Positions 34,964 through 44,598 are shown, counted from the first letter of the stretch. The stretch is DNA of 64,000 nucleotides from Lysobacterales bacterium (GCA_002632325.1 NSJK01000011.1:62001-126000); one strand, 5' to 3'. Notes: generated by a model from the sequence alone, not told the origin. Numbers and translations: made by a program.

Positions 34964-36223
34964 CTACAGCGCCAGCATCAAATCCTCGGCCTCGACATGG
35001 TCGAGATGGATGCGGTTGGCAAACAGCGAGAACGCGAGCACGCCGGCAAGGCCGCGCGCGTGTTGCAGCCACGGCGGCAGGAAGCGCGGCGGCGCGATGC
35101 AGCCGTTCTCGAATTGGGATTCGAGCGCGAGCACATCGCGCAGAGCGAGTTTGCCCGCAAACAGATGGCGGCACAGCTCCATGCGCTGATTCTTGAGCGC
35201 CCAGCGAAAGAAGGTGTGCACCGAGAGCAGGCCATGCAGATAGACCGCATCCTTGGTGAAGGCAGCGCCGCCTGTGGGTGTGACGCCACGGAACACGCGC
35301 TGCGCCGATGCAAAGCTGTCGCTCTGGCTTTGTCCCGCATCGAGAAAACAGCGGAACACTTCGATGAAATCGGCGCCGCGCAGCGCCATGTCGATGGCGA
35401 GGATGCGCAGCGAAATGCGCTTCATGCGCGCGATGTCGATCGAGCCCGACATCAGTTCGGCGAACACCGCGAGACCTTCCTGGGTGGCGGTGATGCGCGG
35501 CGAAGAACGCGCCATCGACTTCAGATGCGGCTGCGCGCGCCCGTTGAGCGCGGTCAGCGAATGCACGAAGGCCTCGTGGTTGAGGAGCTGGTCGCGGTCG
35601 TAGCTGGAAAACGAAGTCGCTGCGCGCAGGCGGATGCGGGTCGCACCCGCCGCCGCCTTGGCGATCAGGTCGGGGTCGGTTTCCACGCGCACCACGCCAA
35701 TGCCGAAGAAGGCGTCGAGCCGCGCCGACAGTTCGTCGCGCAGGACACTCGCGGGAATGTCGTCGCTGGTGCCGTCCGGCAGGTCGTCGCCACTGAATTC
35801 ATCGGCGATCTCGATGAAATGGCGCGCGGCATCCAGATTGGACAGCTGCGCGCCCGGAACGCGGCCATCGGGGCGGCCATACAATTCGATCGAGCAGACG
35901 CTGAAGGCGCTCGTGCCGACCGCTTCGAGCAACTGCGTGGCGACATGCCAGGAACGCGCACTGCGGGCGATGTAGTCACCGAGCGGATGACCCGGATCGG
36001 CGGCAGCGAGGATCGCATCGAGACTGTTGCGGGTGGCCGAGAAGTCGGCGCGCGCATAACTCACCTGCGGCAAGACGGCCTTGCCTACCTGCCAGTCGGC
36101 AAGAAATTTCTGCTCGATCGATGCCGGCCAGCTCACCGCATCGAGCAGGCGCACGCCGCGCGTGGCTTCGACCAGTTGGCGGTCGAGTTCGGCGAAATGA
36201 TCGATCTCGCGCTGCGCGTTCAT
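34964..36223 (-). CDS. QEGLA-motif (DUF1704) protein, MATCAP-like metalloprotease fold
   Basis: A 419-residue protein of the family annotated as flavohemoglobin expression-modulating QEGLA motif protein. The name motif reads TQEGLAVFAE. Upstream lies NHEAFVH, which fits the HExxxH metal site of the related eukaryotic MATCAP tyrosine carboxypeptidases, with the Glu of QEGLA as a likely ligand. It may be a carboxypeptidase of unknown target. It starts 6 bases after rsgA ends, so both are probably one transcript. Confidence 0.85.
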   Translation of the reverse strand: MNAQREIDHFAELDRQLVEATRGVRLLDAVSWPASIEQKFLADWQVGKAVLPQVSYARADFSATRNSLDAILAAADPGHPLGDYIARSARSWHVATQLLEAVGTSAFSVCSIELYGRPDGRVPGAQLSNLDAARHFIEIADEFSGDDLPDGTSDDIPASVLRDELSARLDAFFGIGVVRVETDPDLIAKAAAGATRIRLRAATSFSSYDRDQLLNHEAFVHSLTALNGRAQPHLKSMARSSPRITATQEGLAVFAELMSGSIDIARMKRISLRILAIDMALRGADFIEVFRCFLDAGQSQSDSFASAQRVFRGVTPTGGAAFTKDAVYLHGLLSVHTFFRWALKNQRMELCRHLFAGKLALRDVLALESQFENGCIAPPRFLPPWLQHARGLAGVLAFSLFANRIHLDHVEAEDLMLAL

Positions 36224-36229
36224 GCGTGC

Positions 36230-37309
36230 TCAGCTGCGCCCGTACTTTTCACCCAGGCGCCGGTTGAGCGCCTTGGTCAACACCTTGGCCTCGCCCTTGC
36301 GCCGCATCTGCGCTTCGAGCGCGTCGGCAGTCGCGGCCAATTCATCACGCAGCTTGCAGTAGTTGCGCCAGCGGTCGGCATCGAGACTGCCGTCTTCGAG
36401 CGCTGCGCGCACCGCGCAACCCGGCTCGCTCAGATGCGCGCAGTCGCCGAAACGACAGGACTGTGCGAGCGTGTCGATGTCGGCGAACTGACCCTCGTCG
36501 AGTTCCTCGCCGCCGGTGAGCTTGAGCTCGCGCATGCCCGGCGTGTCGATCAGGCAGCCACCACTGGGCAGCATGAGCAGGGCGCGGTGGGTGGTGGTGT
36601 GGCGACCGCGGCTGTCGCGATCACGCACCGCGCCGGTGGCTTGGCGCGCTTCGCCGAGCAAGGTGTTGGTCAGGGTCGATTTGCCCGCACCCGAGGAACC
36701 GACCAGCACGGTGCTGCTGCCGGGGCCGAGCCATTGCAGCAGGGGCGCAATGCTGTCGGCCGACTTGGCGTTGACTGCGAAGACGCGCGCCGCAGGACCG
36801 AGACGCTCCTGCATTTGCACGAGCGCGGCAGCGGCATCTTCGCTGCGGTCGGCCTTGGTCAGCACCACCACGGCCTGCGCGCCGCTGTCCTCGATCAGAA
36901 GCAGGTAGCGTTCGATACGTGCCGGATTGAAATCGCCATCGAGCCCCATCAGCACGAACACGCTGTCGATGTTGGCAGCAATCACCTGACGGCGATGGCT
37001 CTCGCCCGCGGCACCGCGCTTGAATTCACTGCTGCGCGGCAGGATGGCCTCGATCGTCGGCGGCTTGCCCGGCGCGACGACGACGAAGTCGCCGACGGCG
37101 GGGCGATCGACCGGATCCACATCGCGACGCAGGAAACGCGCCGCAGGCTGGGCATTGAACGTATCGTCGCCGTCATGCAGTTCATAGCCGGCGCGATGCT
37201 GGGCGACCACGCGCGCGAGCCGATTCGGCAGCTCGATGCCCGCCACCGGCACGGCCGCACGCCAGCCGATGCGGGCCAGGCGCGGGGCGTCGTCGGGAGC
37301 GGTCTGCAT
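36230..37309 (-). CDS. rsgA: Small ribosomal subunit biogenesis GTPase RsgA
   Basis: A 359-residue circularly permuted GTPase that tests late 30S assembly. It has an N-terminal OB fold (about 40-110), then TKAD (G4) before GSSGAGKST (G1) and DTPG (G3), the permuted order, and a C-terminal zinc site CRFGDCAHLSEPGC. The length is normal. It is divergent from alaA, with about 108 bases between starts. Confidence 0.96.
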   Translation of the reverse strand: MQTAPDDAPRLARIGWRAAVPVAGIELPNRLARVVAQHRAGYELHDGDDTFNAQPAARFLRRDVDPVDRPAVGDFVVVAPGKPPTIEAILPRSSEFKRGAAGESHRRQVIAANIDSVFVLMGLDGDFNPARIERYLLLIEDSGAQAVVVLTKADRSEDAAAALVQMQERLGPAARVFAVNAKSADSIAPLLQWLGPGSSTVLVGSSGAGKSTLTNTLLGEARQATGAVRDRDSRGRHTTTHRALLMLPSGGCLIDTPGMRELKLTGGEELDEGQFADIDTLAQSCRFGDCAHLSEPGCAVRAALEDGSLDADRWRNYCKLRDELAATADALEAQMRRKGEAKVLTKALNRRLGEKYGRS

Positions 37310-37417
37310 CGTCCGATTCTAGCCCGCTTTGCCGGCCGAACCGTGGCGGAGCCGCTGCATGGTGCGGCGCCGCAGATGCGCTGCTACGATGGCAGGATCA
37401 ATTTTCCGGACTTTCCG

Positions 37418-38656
37418 ATGAACACCGCGCCGATCGCGACCAGCCAGCGCCTGAACCAGGTGCGCTACGACATCCGTGGCCCACTCAGCCGGCGCGCCCA
37501 TGAACTCGAGCGCGACGGTCAGACGATCCTGCGTCTGCACATCGGCAATCCCGGCCTGTTCGGCTTTCGCGTGCCGCAGCATCTGCGCGATGCGATCGCG
37601 CAGCACTTGCCGCGCAGCGAGGCCTATTGCCACCAGCAGGGCTTGATCGAAGCGCGCGAGGCGATCGCCGCCCAGCACCAGCGCAACGGCGTCAATGCCG
37701 CTGCCGAGCGCGTGTTCATCGGCAATGGCGTGAGCGAACTCATCGATCTCAGCCTGCGCGCCTTGCTCGATGTCGGCGATGAAGTGCTCATTCCGGCGCC
37801 CGACTATCCGCTGTGGACGGCAGCCACGCGCCTCAACGGCGGCGTGCCCGTGCACTATCCCTGCCCGCCCGAACGCGCCCATCTGCCCGATGCCGGCGAG
37901 ATCGAGGCACTGATCACGCCGCGCACGCGCGCGCTGGTGATCATCAACCCGAACAATCCGACCGGCGCGGTCTATCCGCGTGAACTGCTCGTCGAACTCA
38001 TCGCTGTCGCACGACGCCATGGTCTGGTGCTGCTGAGCGACGAGATCTATGACAGCGTGCTCTACGACGGCGCGGCTTTCAGCTCGCTCGCACCGCTCGC
38101 CGGCGAAGTGCCGTGCATCAGTTACGGCGGTTTGTCCAAGGTACATCTGGCCTGCGGCTATCGCGTCGGCTGGCTGTCGGTGAGCGGCGATGTCGCGCGC
38201 ACCGCCGAATTGGTGCGCGCGCTCGACCTGCTCGCCAGCCTGCGCCTGTGCAGCAACGTCACCGCGCAATGGGCGATCAAGCCCGCGCTCGAAGGCGCCA
38301 ATGAAATCGGCAAGCTGACCGCGCCGGGTGGCCGCCTGCACGCCGCGCGCAGCGCAGTCTGCGACGCCGTCGAGCGCAGCGCCTTCCTGCGTTTGGTCAA
38401 GCCGCAAGGCGCGCTGTACGCATTCCCGTCGGTCGATACCGATCGACTGCCCGGCTTCGATGACGCCGCCTTCGCGCTCGACCTGCTCGAGCACGAGCGC
38501 ATCCTGCTGGTGCCCGGTTCGAGCTTCAACATCGCCGCACGCAATCACTTCCGCGTCACCCTGCTGCCCGAGCCGGCAACGATCGCCGAGGCCTTTGCCG
38601 CGATCGAACGCCAGCTCGAACGCTGCGCCGCGCAGGCGAACCGGCGCGTGGCCTGA
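37418..38656 (+). CDS. alaA: Alanine aminotransferase AlaA type (PLP)
   Basis: A 412-residue class I aminotransferase making alanine from pyruvate and glutamate. It follows E. coli AlaA along its length: VRYDIRGPL, LHIGNPGLFGF, FIGNGVSELI, VPAPDYPLWTA-like IPAPDYPLWTA, IINPNNPTGAVY and the PLP lysine in GGLSKVHLACGYR. The stop codon overlaps the next start by one base (TGATG). A long open frame continues upstream but is antisense to rsgA and the QEGLA gene. Confidence 0.93.
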   Translation: MNTAPIATSQRLNQVRYDIRGPLSRRAHELERDGQTILRLHIGNPGLFGFRVPQHLRDAIAQHLPRSEAYCHQQGLIEAREAIAAQHQRNGVNAAAERVFIGNGVSELIDLSLRALLDVGDEVLIPAPDYPLWTAATRLNGGVPVHYPCPPERAHLPDAGEIEALITPRTRALVIINPNNPTGAVYPRELLVELIAVARRHGLVLLSDEIYDSVLYDGAAFSSLAPLAGEVPCISYGGLSKVHLACGYRVGWLSVSGDVARTAELVRALDLLASLRLCSNVTAQWAIKPALEGANEIGKLTAPGGRLHAARSAVCDAVERSAFLRLVKPQGALYAFPSVDTDRLPGFDDAAFALDLLEHERILLVPGSSFNIAARNHFRVTLLPEPATIAEAFAAIERQLERCAAQANRRVA

Positions 38657-39285
38657 TGCCGACGGCGCAGGGCGTGCGCATGCGCTACCTCGCCCTCGGT
38701 GATTCCTACACGATCGGCGAAGACGTCGAGTCGCCGGCGCGCTGGCCCGAGCAACTGGCGGCGACGCTGTGCGCGCAAGGCATCGCGCTGGATCCGCCCG
38801 AGATCCTCGCCACCACCGGCTGGACCACCGACGAACTCGCCGCGGCGATCGCCGCGCATCGTTTCACGCCGCCCTACGACCTGGTCAGCCTGCTGATCGG
38901 CGTCAACGACCAATACCGCGGACGTTCCCTCGACGAATACCGCCCGCCATTCGCGCAGCTGCTCGACACCGCGATCCGCTTCGCCGGCGACTCCGCCCGC
39001 CGCGTCATCGTGGTTTCGATCCCGGATTGGGGCACCACGCCCTTCGCCGCGTCCGATCCGCGCGGCAGAGCACTCATCGGCGCGCAGATCGACGCCTTCA
39101 ACGCGGCCGCGCGGGAAATCACGCAGACGCGCGGGGCGCACTTCATCGACATCACCGCGATCTCGCGCAGCTCACCGGCCGATGAGACCGGCTGGCTTGC
39201 TGACGATGGCCTCCATCCCGGCAGCGCTCAATACGCCGCCTGGGCCGCAGCGATTGCCGCTGCTGTCCGGCACACGCGACCCTGA
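38656..39285 (+). CDS. SGNH/GDSL-family hydrolase
   Basis: A 209-residue esterase/lipase-fold protein without a signal peptide. Block I is LALGDSYTIGE (Ser nucleophile), block III is IGVNDQY, and block V is DDGLHPG (Asp and His). It is translationally coupled to alaA by a 1-base overlap. The substrate is unknown. Confidence 0.9.
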   Translation: MPTAQGVRMRYLALGDSYTIGEDVESPARWPEQLAATLCAQGIALDPPEILATTGWTTDELAAAIAAHRFTPPYDLVSLLIGVNDQYRGRSLDEYRPPFAQLLDTAIRFAGDSARRVIVVSIPDWGTTPFAASDPRGRALIGAQIDAFNAAAREITQTRGAHFIDITAISRSSPADETGWLADDGLHPGSAQYAAWAAAIAAAVRHTRP

Positions 39286-39509
39286 GCGCGTCCCGCCAGG
39301 CCGTATCGTGCCGGGTTTCGCGGCCGATGCCCGCCGCGCTGACTGCGACCCAGTCGACCGCGGAAGCGTGAAGCGCGTCACGGAAAGAAGGGGGGTCTTA
39401 ACGAAACGCCAACACCGTTCAGGAAAGCCTTTGCTAACTTCGCCGCCTCTCGGGGCGCGCGGTTGGCCGTGGACCGCCCCTTCATTCAAGCCTCATCGGG
39501 GTTGCCTGC

Positions 39510-40118
39510 ATGCCATTCCAGCGAATGACCTTGTCCGCACTCTTCGCTTTTTTTGCATCGCTTGGCGCGGCTCAAGCTGCGCCTTCGCTCGGCATTGACC
39601 TCGGTGCATTCGGCCTTGATCGGCCGGGTGCCTTCGCCTCGACTGCTCTGCCGGCCAGTGGCGTGCTCACGCTCGACGACGCTGCGGCAACCGATTATGG
39701 CCCACCGGCGCTCACGGCCACCGAAAGAACCTCGCATCTGCGCCAGTTGCTCAATGATTTCTCGATGACCCTGCGCGGCATCCGCTATCGCCGCGGCGGA
39801 CAGGACCCAAAGACCGGCTTCGACTGCAGCGGCTTCGTGCGCTATGTCTACCAGCACACCGTCGGCGCCCTCCTGCCGTCCAATTCGGCGAGCCAGTATC
39901 AGGCCGGAACCAACATCGCGCGCGATGAGATGAAGACCGGCGATCTTGTGTTCTTCCGCACGCATGGCAAGCGGATCTCGCATGTGGGCATTTACATCGG
40001 CGACAACCGCTTCATCCATTCGCCCTCGACTGGCAAGCGCGTCAGCGTCAGCAATCTCGACGAGACCTACTGGGCCCGTCGCTTTGCCGGGGCCCGGCGC
40101 CCGCAGGTACTCGGCTGA
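39510..40118 (+). CDS. Exported NlpC/P60-family peptidoglycan peptidase
   Basis: A 202-residue protein with a signal peptide (about 1-23, ending AAQAA) and a C-terminal NlpC/P60 domain. The catalytic Cys is in TGFDCSGFVRYVYQ, the His in ISHVGIYIGD, and the third polar residue in FIHSPS. It probably cleaves stem peptides (gamma-Glu-DAP). The 224 bases upstream carry no gene. Confidence 0.92.
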   Translation: MPFQRMTLSALFAFFASLGAAQAAPSLGIDLGAFGLDRPGAFASTALPASGVLTLDDAAATDYGPPALTATERTSHLRQLLNDFSMTLRGIRYRRGGQDPKTGFDCSGFVRYVYQHTVGALLPSNSASQYQAGTNIARDEMKTGDLVFFRTHGKRISHVGIYIGDNRFIHSPSTGKRVSVSNLDETYWARRFAGARRPQVLG

Positions 40119-40252
40119 GTCACGCTCCTGAGCGAATTCGCGTACGCCGGCGCGCATGTGAGTTCGGTTTGAAGGCCTGACTGCGCCTCGCGCACGGGCA
40201 GTTTCCATCGCTGCGGCGTATCATGTGCGGTTCGCCTTGTCCGGAACCCTCC

Positions 40253-41179
40253 ATGTCCCTGTCTCCCGCCGTGCGCGCCCGCATCGAGGCGCTGCTTGCC
40301 GACCACCGCGTCGTGCTGTTCATGAAAGGCACGCGTCTGGCGCCACAGTGCGGCTTTTCCGCCGCTGCCGCCGATCGGCTCAACGCCCTGCTCGACGATT
40401 ACCACAGCGTCAACGTGCTCGCCGACGAGGAAATCCGCGCCGGCATCAAGGAATTCGGCAACTGGCCGACGATTCCGCAGCTGTATGTCGATGGCGAATT
40501 GGTTGGCGGTGCCGACATCGTGCAGTCGATGTTCGATTCCGGCCAGCTCCATGAATTGTTCGGCAAGCCCGCGCCCGATCGCACGCCACCCGAGCTCAAC
40601 ATCACCGACGCGGCTGCGGAGCAGATTCGCGCCGCGCTCGGCGGAGCCGGTGATGCTTGCCTGTTTCTCGTCGTCGACGGCCACTACCAGCCGCAGTTCC
40701 AACTGCGCGAAGCCGGTGATCACGACATCATCGCGCAGGCCAATGGTCTGGAAATCCATTTCGACGCCGCCAGCGCGCAACGCGCGCGCGGTGCGCAAAT
40801 CGACTGGACGCAGACGCCGCACGGCGTCGGTCTGGCGATCTTCCTGCCGCAGGCACCGCGGATCGACATCAAACCGCTCGACGTGCGCAGCCTGCAACAA
40901 CGCCTGCAACGCGGCGAGCTCACGGTGATCGACGTACGTGCGGATGAAGAGCGCGCGCACGCGCCGTTCGCGGGTGCCGAGGCCTTCACACCGCAAACCC
41001 ATGCGCGTCTGACCGAACTGCCGAAAGACACGCCCTTGGCCTTTCTCTGCCATCACGGCGTCTCCAGCCGCAATGCGGCCGAGCATTTCCGCGATCACGG
41101 CTTCACCGATCTCTACAACATCGAGGGCGGCATCGACGCCTGGTCGCGCGAGATCGACCCGAGCGTTCCGCGCTATTGA
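40253..41179 (+). CDS. Three-part fusion: monothiol glutaredoxin, degenerate IscA-like domain, rhodanese
   Basis: 308 residues. The first 105 residues are a Grx4-type monothiol glutaredoxin with [12 protein letters not shown] and [16 protein letters not shown]. Residues about 115-205 begin [17 protein letters not shown] like HesB/IscA proteins but lack the usual cluster cysteines. Residues about 215-308 are a rhodanese with active-site LCHHGVSS. It is probably linked to iron-sulfur or sulfur handling. The ATG at 40253 is chosen for the family-like N-terminus. Confidence 0.88.
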   Translation: MSLSPAVRARIEALLADHRVVLFMKGTRLAPQCGFSAAAADRLNALLDDYHSVNVLADEEIRAGIKEFGNWPTIPQLYVDGELVGGADIVQSMFDSGQLHELFGKPAPDRTPPELNITDAAAEQIRAALGGAGDACLFLVVDGHYQPQFQLREAGDHDIIAQANGLEIHFDAASAQRARGAQIDWTQTPHGVGLAIFLPQAPRIDIKPLDVRSLQQRLQRGELTVIDVRADEERAHAPFAGAEAFTPQTHARLTELPKDTPLAFLCHHGVSSRNAAEHFRDHGFTDLYNIEGGIDAWSREIDPSVPRY

Positions 41180-41187
41180 GTCCGGCA

Positions 41188-41706
41188 ATGAAGATCGTTG
41201 CCGAACGGATTCGTGCAGTCGCGGATTTTCCCGCGCCGGGCATCCTGTTTCGTGACATCACGCCGTTGCTGGCCGATGCGCAGGCGTTCGCACGCGCGAT
41301 CGATCTCATGGCGCAAGCCTGGCTCGACACGCGCATCGATGCGGTGTGTGCGGTCGAGGCACGCGGCTTCATCTTCGGCACTGCGCTGGCTGCCAAATTG
41401 CGCGCCGGTTTCGTGCCGCTGCGCAAGCCGGGCAAGTTGCCGCCACCCGTGGTCGGCATCGACTATGCGCTCGAATACGGCCACGACCGACTGGAAGCGC
41501 GCGCCGATGCGCTTGCTGCTGGCGATCGGGTGCTGCTGGTCGATGACGTGCTCGCCACCGGTGGCACCCTGCTCGCCGCGCGCCAGCTGGTCGAGCAGCT
41601 TGGTGCACTCACGCTCGGCGCCAGTGTGCTGATCGAACTCGACGCGCTCGGTGGCCGTGCCGTCTGGGGCGCGACGACACCGCTCCACGCCCTGCTTCAC
41701 TACTGA
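41188..41706 (+). CDS. apt: Adenine phosphoribosyltransferase
   Basis: A 172-residue salvage enzyme converting adenine and PRPP to AMP. It shows [31 protein letters not shown] and the PRPP loop [17 protein letters not shown]. It starts 8 bases after the glutaredoxin fusion and ends overlapping the convergent rimK gene by 7 bases. Confidence 0.95.
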   Translation: MKIVAERIRAVADFPAPGILFRDITPLLADAQAFARAIDLMAQAWLDTRIDAVCAVEARGFIFGTALAAKLRAGFVPLRKPGKLPPPVVGIDYALEYGHDRLEARADALAAGDRVLLVDDVLATGGTLLAARQLVEQLGALTLGASVLIELDALGGRAVWGATTPLHALLHY

Positions 41707-42617
41707 GAGCGGCGCGAGCGCGAACGCTCGGCAGGACTCTTGCGCTGCACCTGCGCGGCGAGGTGATCGATGATCTCGCCGGCAACATCAACACCACTGG
41801 CCGCTTCGATGCCTTCGAGGCCCGGCGATGAATTGACCTCGAGCACCAGCGGTCCGCGTGCCGAGCGCAACAGGTCGACGCCGGCTATCCCCAGCCCCAG
41901 CGTGCGTGTCGCACGCAACGCCACCGCCTGTTCGGCCGCACTGAGTTCGACCGCACTCGCGGAACCGCCGCGATGCAGGTTGGCGCGGAAGTCGCCCTCA
42001 GGCGCCTGACGTTGCATTGCCGCGACCACACGCTCGCCGATGACGAAGCAGCGCAGGTCGGCGCCCTTGGCCTCGCCGATGAATTCCTGCACGATGAAAT
42101 TCGCATACAGCGCACGGAAAGCCTCGATCATGCCGAGCGAGGCGCTGCGCTTTTCCGCCAGCAACACGCCCTGCCCCTGCGCGCCTTCGTTGAGCTTGAG
42201 TACGTGCGGCGGCTCACCGAGCATCGCCAGCAGATCATTGCTGTCTTCGGGGTTGTCGCCGAACACCGTGGTGGGCAGATCGAGACCTTCGGCCGCGAGC
42301 ATCTGCAGCGCGCGCAGCTTGTCGCGCGCACGCAGGATCGCGTCGGCATCATTGGGCGTGAAGGCACCCATCTTCTCGAACTGGCGCACCACGGCGGTTC
42401 CGTAGAAGGTGATCGAGGCGCCGATGCGCGGAATCACCGCATCAAAACCATGCAAGCGCTTGCCGCCGCAATGCATCTCGAAGCTGCCCGGCCCGATGCG
42501 CATGTAGCAACGCAAGGGATCGAGCACGCGCACGACATGGCCGCGCTCGCGCGCGGCCTCGACGAGGCGCCGGGTCGAATACAGGCGCGCATTGCGCGAC
42601 AGGATGGCAATCTTCAT
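41700..42617 (-). CDS. rimK: RimK-type ATP-grasp ligase (ribosomal S6 glutamylation)
   Basis: A 305-residue ATP-grasp enzyme that adds Glu to the C-terminus of S6. The sequence follows Rim[70 protein letters not shown] and [13 protein letters not shown]. The C-terminus is Arg/Ser-rich. It stands alone and faces apt. Confidence 0.94.
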   Translation of the reverse strand: MKIAILSRNARLYSTRRLVEAARERGHVVRVLDPLRCYMRIGPGSFEMHCGGKRLHGFDAVIPRIGASITFYGTAVVRQFEKMGAFTPNDADAILRARDKLRALQMLAAEGLDLPTTVFGDNPEDSNDLLAMLGEPPHVLKLNEGAQGQGVLLAEKRSASLGMIEAFRALYANFIVQEFIGEAKGADLRCFVIGERVVAAMQRQAPEGDFRANLHRGGSASAVELSAAEQAVALRATRTLGLGIAGVDLLRSARGPLVLEVNSSPGLEGIEAASGVDVAGEIIDHLAAQVQRKSPAERSRSRRSQ

Positions 42618-42790
42618 GCAGGCGTGCCGGCGGTTGCGCGGCCATGCCGCGACGGTGGCGGCAGCCTACAGGAAAGCGGTCAGGTGCAGCGCCCGCAAAC
42701 CGTCCAATTTGGCAAGTCGACAACGGGCGTTTCGGATGAGGAGAGCGACGGATCCGGGCACGCGCACGGATCGCCGTCTCCGCGACGACT

Positions 42791-43291
42791 TCAGTTGCCC
42801 TTGGCCTGGGACGCTCCGCCCTTCATCAATTCATTGCGGTAGGCTTCCTGGCTGCCGCGCGTGACCTCGGCGCGTTCGCGTGCAGTCATGCAGACCTTGG
42901 TCTTGAAGTGCGTGCCGGAACGCTGCTCGAGGGTGCAGATCTTGCGGTCGCCGTCATTGCTGGTCAGCAAGGCGTTGATCTTTTCCTGCGCGTTGGCGAG
43001 CTCGACTTGCTCCGCATTGTTCATTTTCGAAACCATGCCGCGAGCATCGAAGAGTTTCTGCATCGTCGCGAGATTGGTTTCGACTTCGCTGCGATCGGCC
43101 GCCCCGATGTCGCCGTAACGGCCAGCCGGCTGCATTTCGTCACGCACTTCCTTGGCTTGCTTGGCGAAGGCCGCTGAATCGACCGAACTCTGCCAAGGCT
43201 GGTCGGCAACGCGCGCCATGGCAGGGATTGCCGCGCCGAACAGGCCGGCAGCCAGCACCAAGGGAAGGAACGAACGGGGCATCATGCTCAT
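42791..43291 (-). CDS. Exported protein of unknown function
   Basis: A 166-residue protein with signal peptide (about 1-27, ending AMARV). The mature part is mostly helical and polar, with a Cys pair (ICTLEQRSGTHFKTKVC) near residue 120-135 that could form a disulfide loop. No known domain is recognised. The ATG at 43291 follows GAGAG. Genes on both sides are separated by more than 150 bases. Confidence 0.8.
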   Translation of the reverse strand: MSMMPRSFLPLVLAAGLFGAAIPAMARVADQPWQSSVDSAAFAKQAKEVRDEMQPAGRYGDIGAADRSEVETNLATMQKLFDARGMVSKMNNAEQVELANAQEKINALLTSNDGDRKICTLEQRSGTHFKTKVCMTARERAEVTRGSQEAYRNELMKGGASQAKGN

Positions 43292-43513
43292 GGGGCTCTC
43301 ACTCGATGTTGTACGAACAGGCTCGTACTAATACAGGCGTAGATTCGACTTGTCAACGGTCATTCGTCATGCCCACGCCCTGAACGAGCCAGCCTTCACG
43401 CAGATCAGACATGCTGCGCACCCGCTTGCGCCCATGTGCCGCAGATTCGTGCGTCAGCCCACCGCATGAGCGCGGGCGCCAATTCGGACTGACGCAGATC
43501 AAGCCTTGCCGAA

Positions 43514-43542
43514 TCGACCCACGCCAGACTTCGCTATATACT
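43514..43542 (+). promoter_or_regulatory. Candidate sigma-70 promoter of the molybdopterin-binding-like gene
   Basis: TCGACC (43514-43519) and TATACT (43537-43542) lie 17 bases apart, 25 bases before the ATG. The -10 box falls inside the ModE-like palindrome. Confidence 0.45.
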
Positions 43543-43556
43543 TTCACTCATAGCGA
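43531..43556. promoter_or_regulatory. ModE-type operator (Mo-box)
   Basis: TCGCTAT (43531-43537) and ATAGCGA (43550-43556) are perfect inverted repeats with a 12-base spacer. This matches the known ModE pattern TCGNTATATA-N6-TATATANCGA in arm sequence and spacing; the left half is complete (TCGCTATATA). It covers the -10 box and ends 11 bases before the start codon, which fits repression. modE lies 1 kb downstream. Confidence 0.65.
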
Positions 43557-43566
43557 GAATCTGCCC

Positions 43567-44094
43567 ATGAACCGCCCTGCTCTGCTGCTGGCCTTTGCGC
43601 TGTCGCTGTTCGCCGTGGCCAGCCCGGCCCAGCCCCCACCGATCGGCACGCCCAGTCATTCGCTGCGCGTGGGCGGCGCGGTCAAGGCCAGCGCCGATCT
43701 CGATCTGGCTGCACTCAAGCAGCTCACGCCGCACGACAGCGGCCCGACCACGGTGGTCTGCGCGTCCGGGGCCACCATGGGCAAGGCCGACAATTACCGC
43801 GGCGTGTTGCTGACCGAAGTGCTCAAGCACGTCGGCATCAAGCTCGATGGCCACAAGGATGATCGCCGCATGGTGATCGTGGCGCGCGCGACTGACGACT
43901 ATGTGGTGACCTTTTCCTGGAACGAATTGTTCAACACCTCGATCGGCAAGGAGGTGCTGGTGGCGTGGGAGAAGGACGGTCAGCCACTCAGCGCCAAGGA
44001 AGGTCAATTGCTGTTGATCTCGGGCCAGGACATCAAGACCGGCCCCCGCCACGTGCGCTGGCTCGATCGCATCGAAGTCGTGCGCATGCCCTGA
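43567..44094 (+). CDS. Exported molybdopterin-binding-domain-like protein
   Basis: A 175-residue protein with a Sec signal (ending ASPAQ) and one domain resembling the oxidoreductase molybdopterin-binding fold: VGGAVKASADLDLAALKQL, YRGVLLTEVLKHVGI, FSWNELFN and a VVCASG Cys. A separate molybdopterin enzyme is not seen nearby. The promoter carries a ModE-like operator, which fits a molybdenum-linked role. Confidence 0.8.
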   Translation: MNRPALLLAFALSLFAVASPAQPPPIGTPSHSLRVGGAVKASADLDLAALKQLTPHDSGPTTVVCASGATMGKADNYRGVLLTEVLKHVGIKLDGHKDDRRMVIVARATDDYVVTFSWNELFNTSIGKEVLVAWEKDGQPLSAKEGQLLLISGQDIKTGPRHVRWLDRIEVVRMP

Positions 44095-44127
44095 CCGCAA
44101 GCGCGGCCCAATTGATTGCCATGCCTC

Positions 44128-44148
44128 GCGCGCGCCTGTGGCGCGCGC
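44128..44148 (+). terminator. GC-rich hairpin after the molybdopterin-binding-like gene
   Basis: A perfect 9-bp stem GCGCGCGCC/GGCGCGCGC with a TGT loop, 33 bases after the stop. There is no U-tract, so termination is uncertain. Confidence 0.3.
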
Positions 44149-44196
44149 CCGCGTGGCTGTCCCTGCGATTCACCTTGACAGAGAGCTTCTTCGAAC

Positions 44197-44552
44197 ATGC
44201 ACGCGTCGTCCGATCAGACCCAGCCACGCTCGTCCAATTCACCGCATCACGACCAAACTCCGCGAACACGTCACCATCGCCTCACGCTGGCCTTGATCGT
44301 CAGCTTCTCCACACTTGGCGTCGGCTCGGCATTTGCGGCCACAACGGACGACATCGCGTTCGAGTTGGGTGTCGTGCAGGTCAAAGGCAAGGCGGCTTCG
44401 CGGTCTTGGGAGCCAAGCTGCTGTGGTTGCCGCGCGCCGACACCGAGGTTGAACTGGGCGTGCGCAACCTCGGCGACAAGTGGTACGAGCTCAGCGAAGG
44501 CTATCCCATGCCCGGACGCAGCTGGTTTGCCAATCTGAACTACCGCTACTGA
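44197..44552 (+). pseudogene. TonB-dependent receptor gene reduced to its two ends
   Basis: The first frame (44197 to about 44390) encodes a signal peptide and receptor-like start ending FELGVVQVKGKA. In another frame, from about 44393 to 44552, lies a typical receptor C-terminus: GAKLLWLPRAD, LGVRNLGDKWYELSEG and the terminal WFANLNYRY. Plug and most of the barrel are absent, so a large out-of-frame internal deletion near 44390 is the simplest reading. The context (ModE, molybdopterin-like protein) hints that it once imported molybdate, tungstate or a chelate. Confidence 0.8.
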
Positions 44553-44563
44553 TCCGGAGCAAG

Positions 44564-44598
44564 CCGCCCCACGCGATGCCAAACATTGCGTGGGGCGG
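44564..44598. terminator. Hairpin between the receptor remnant and modE
   Basis: An 11-bp stem CCGCCCCACGC/GCGTGGGGCGG with a 13-base loop between convergent ends. It could serve either direction; T-tracts are weak. Confidence 0.5.

Noticed and set aside
34799..37417. Long upstream extension of the alaA frame
   Set aside because: It lies antisense to the QEGLA and rsgA genes, both supported by motifs. AlaA homology begins at the ATG at 37418.
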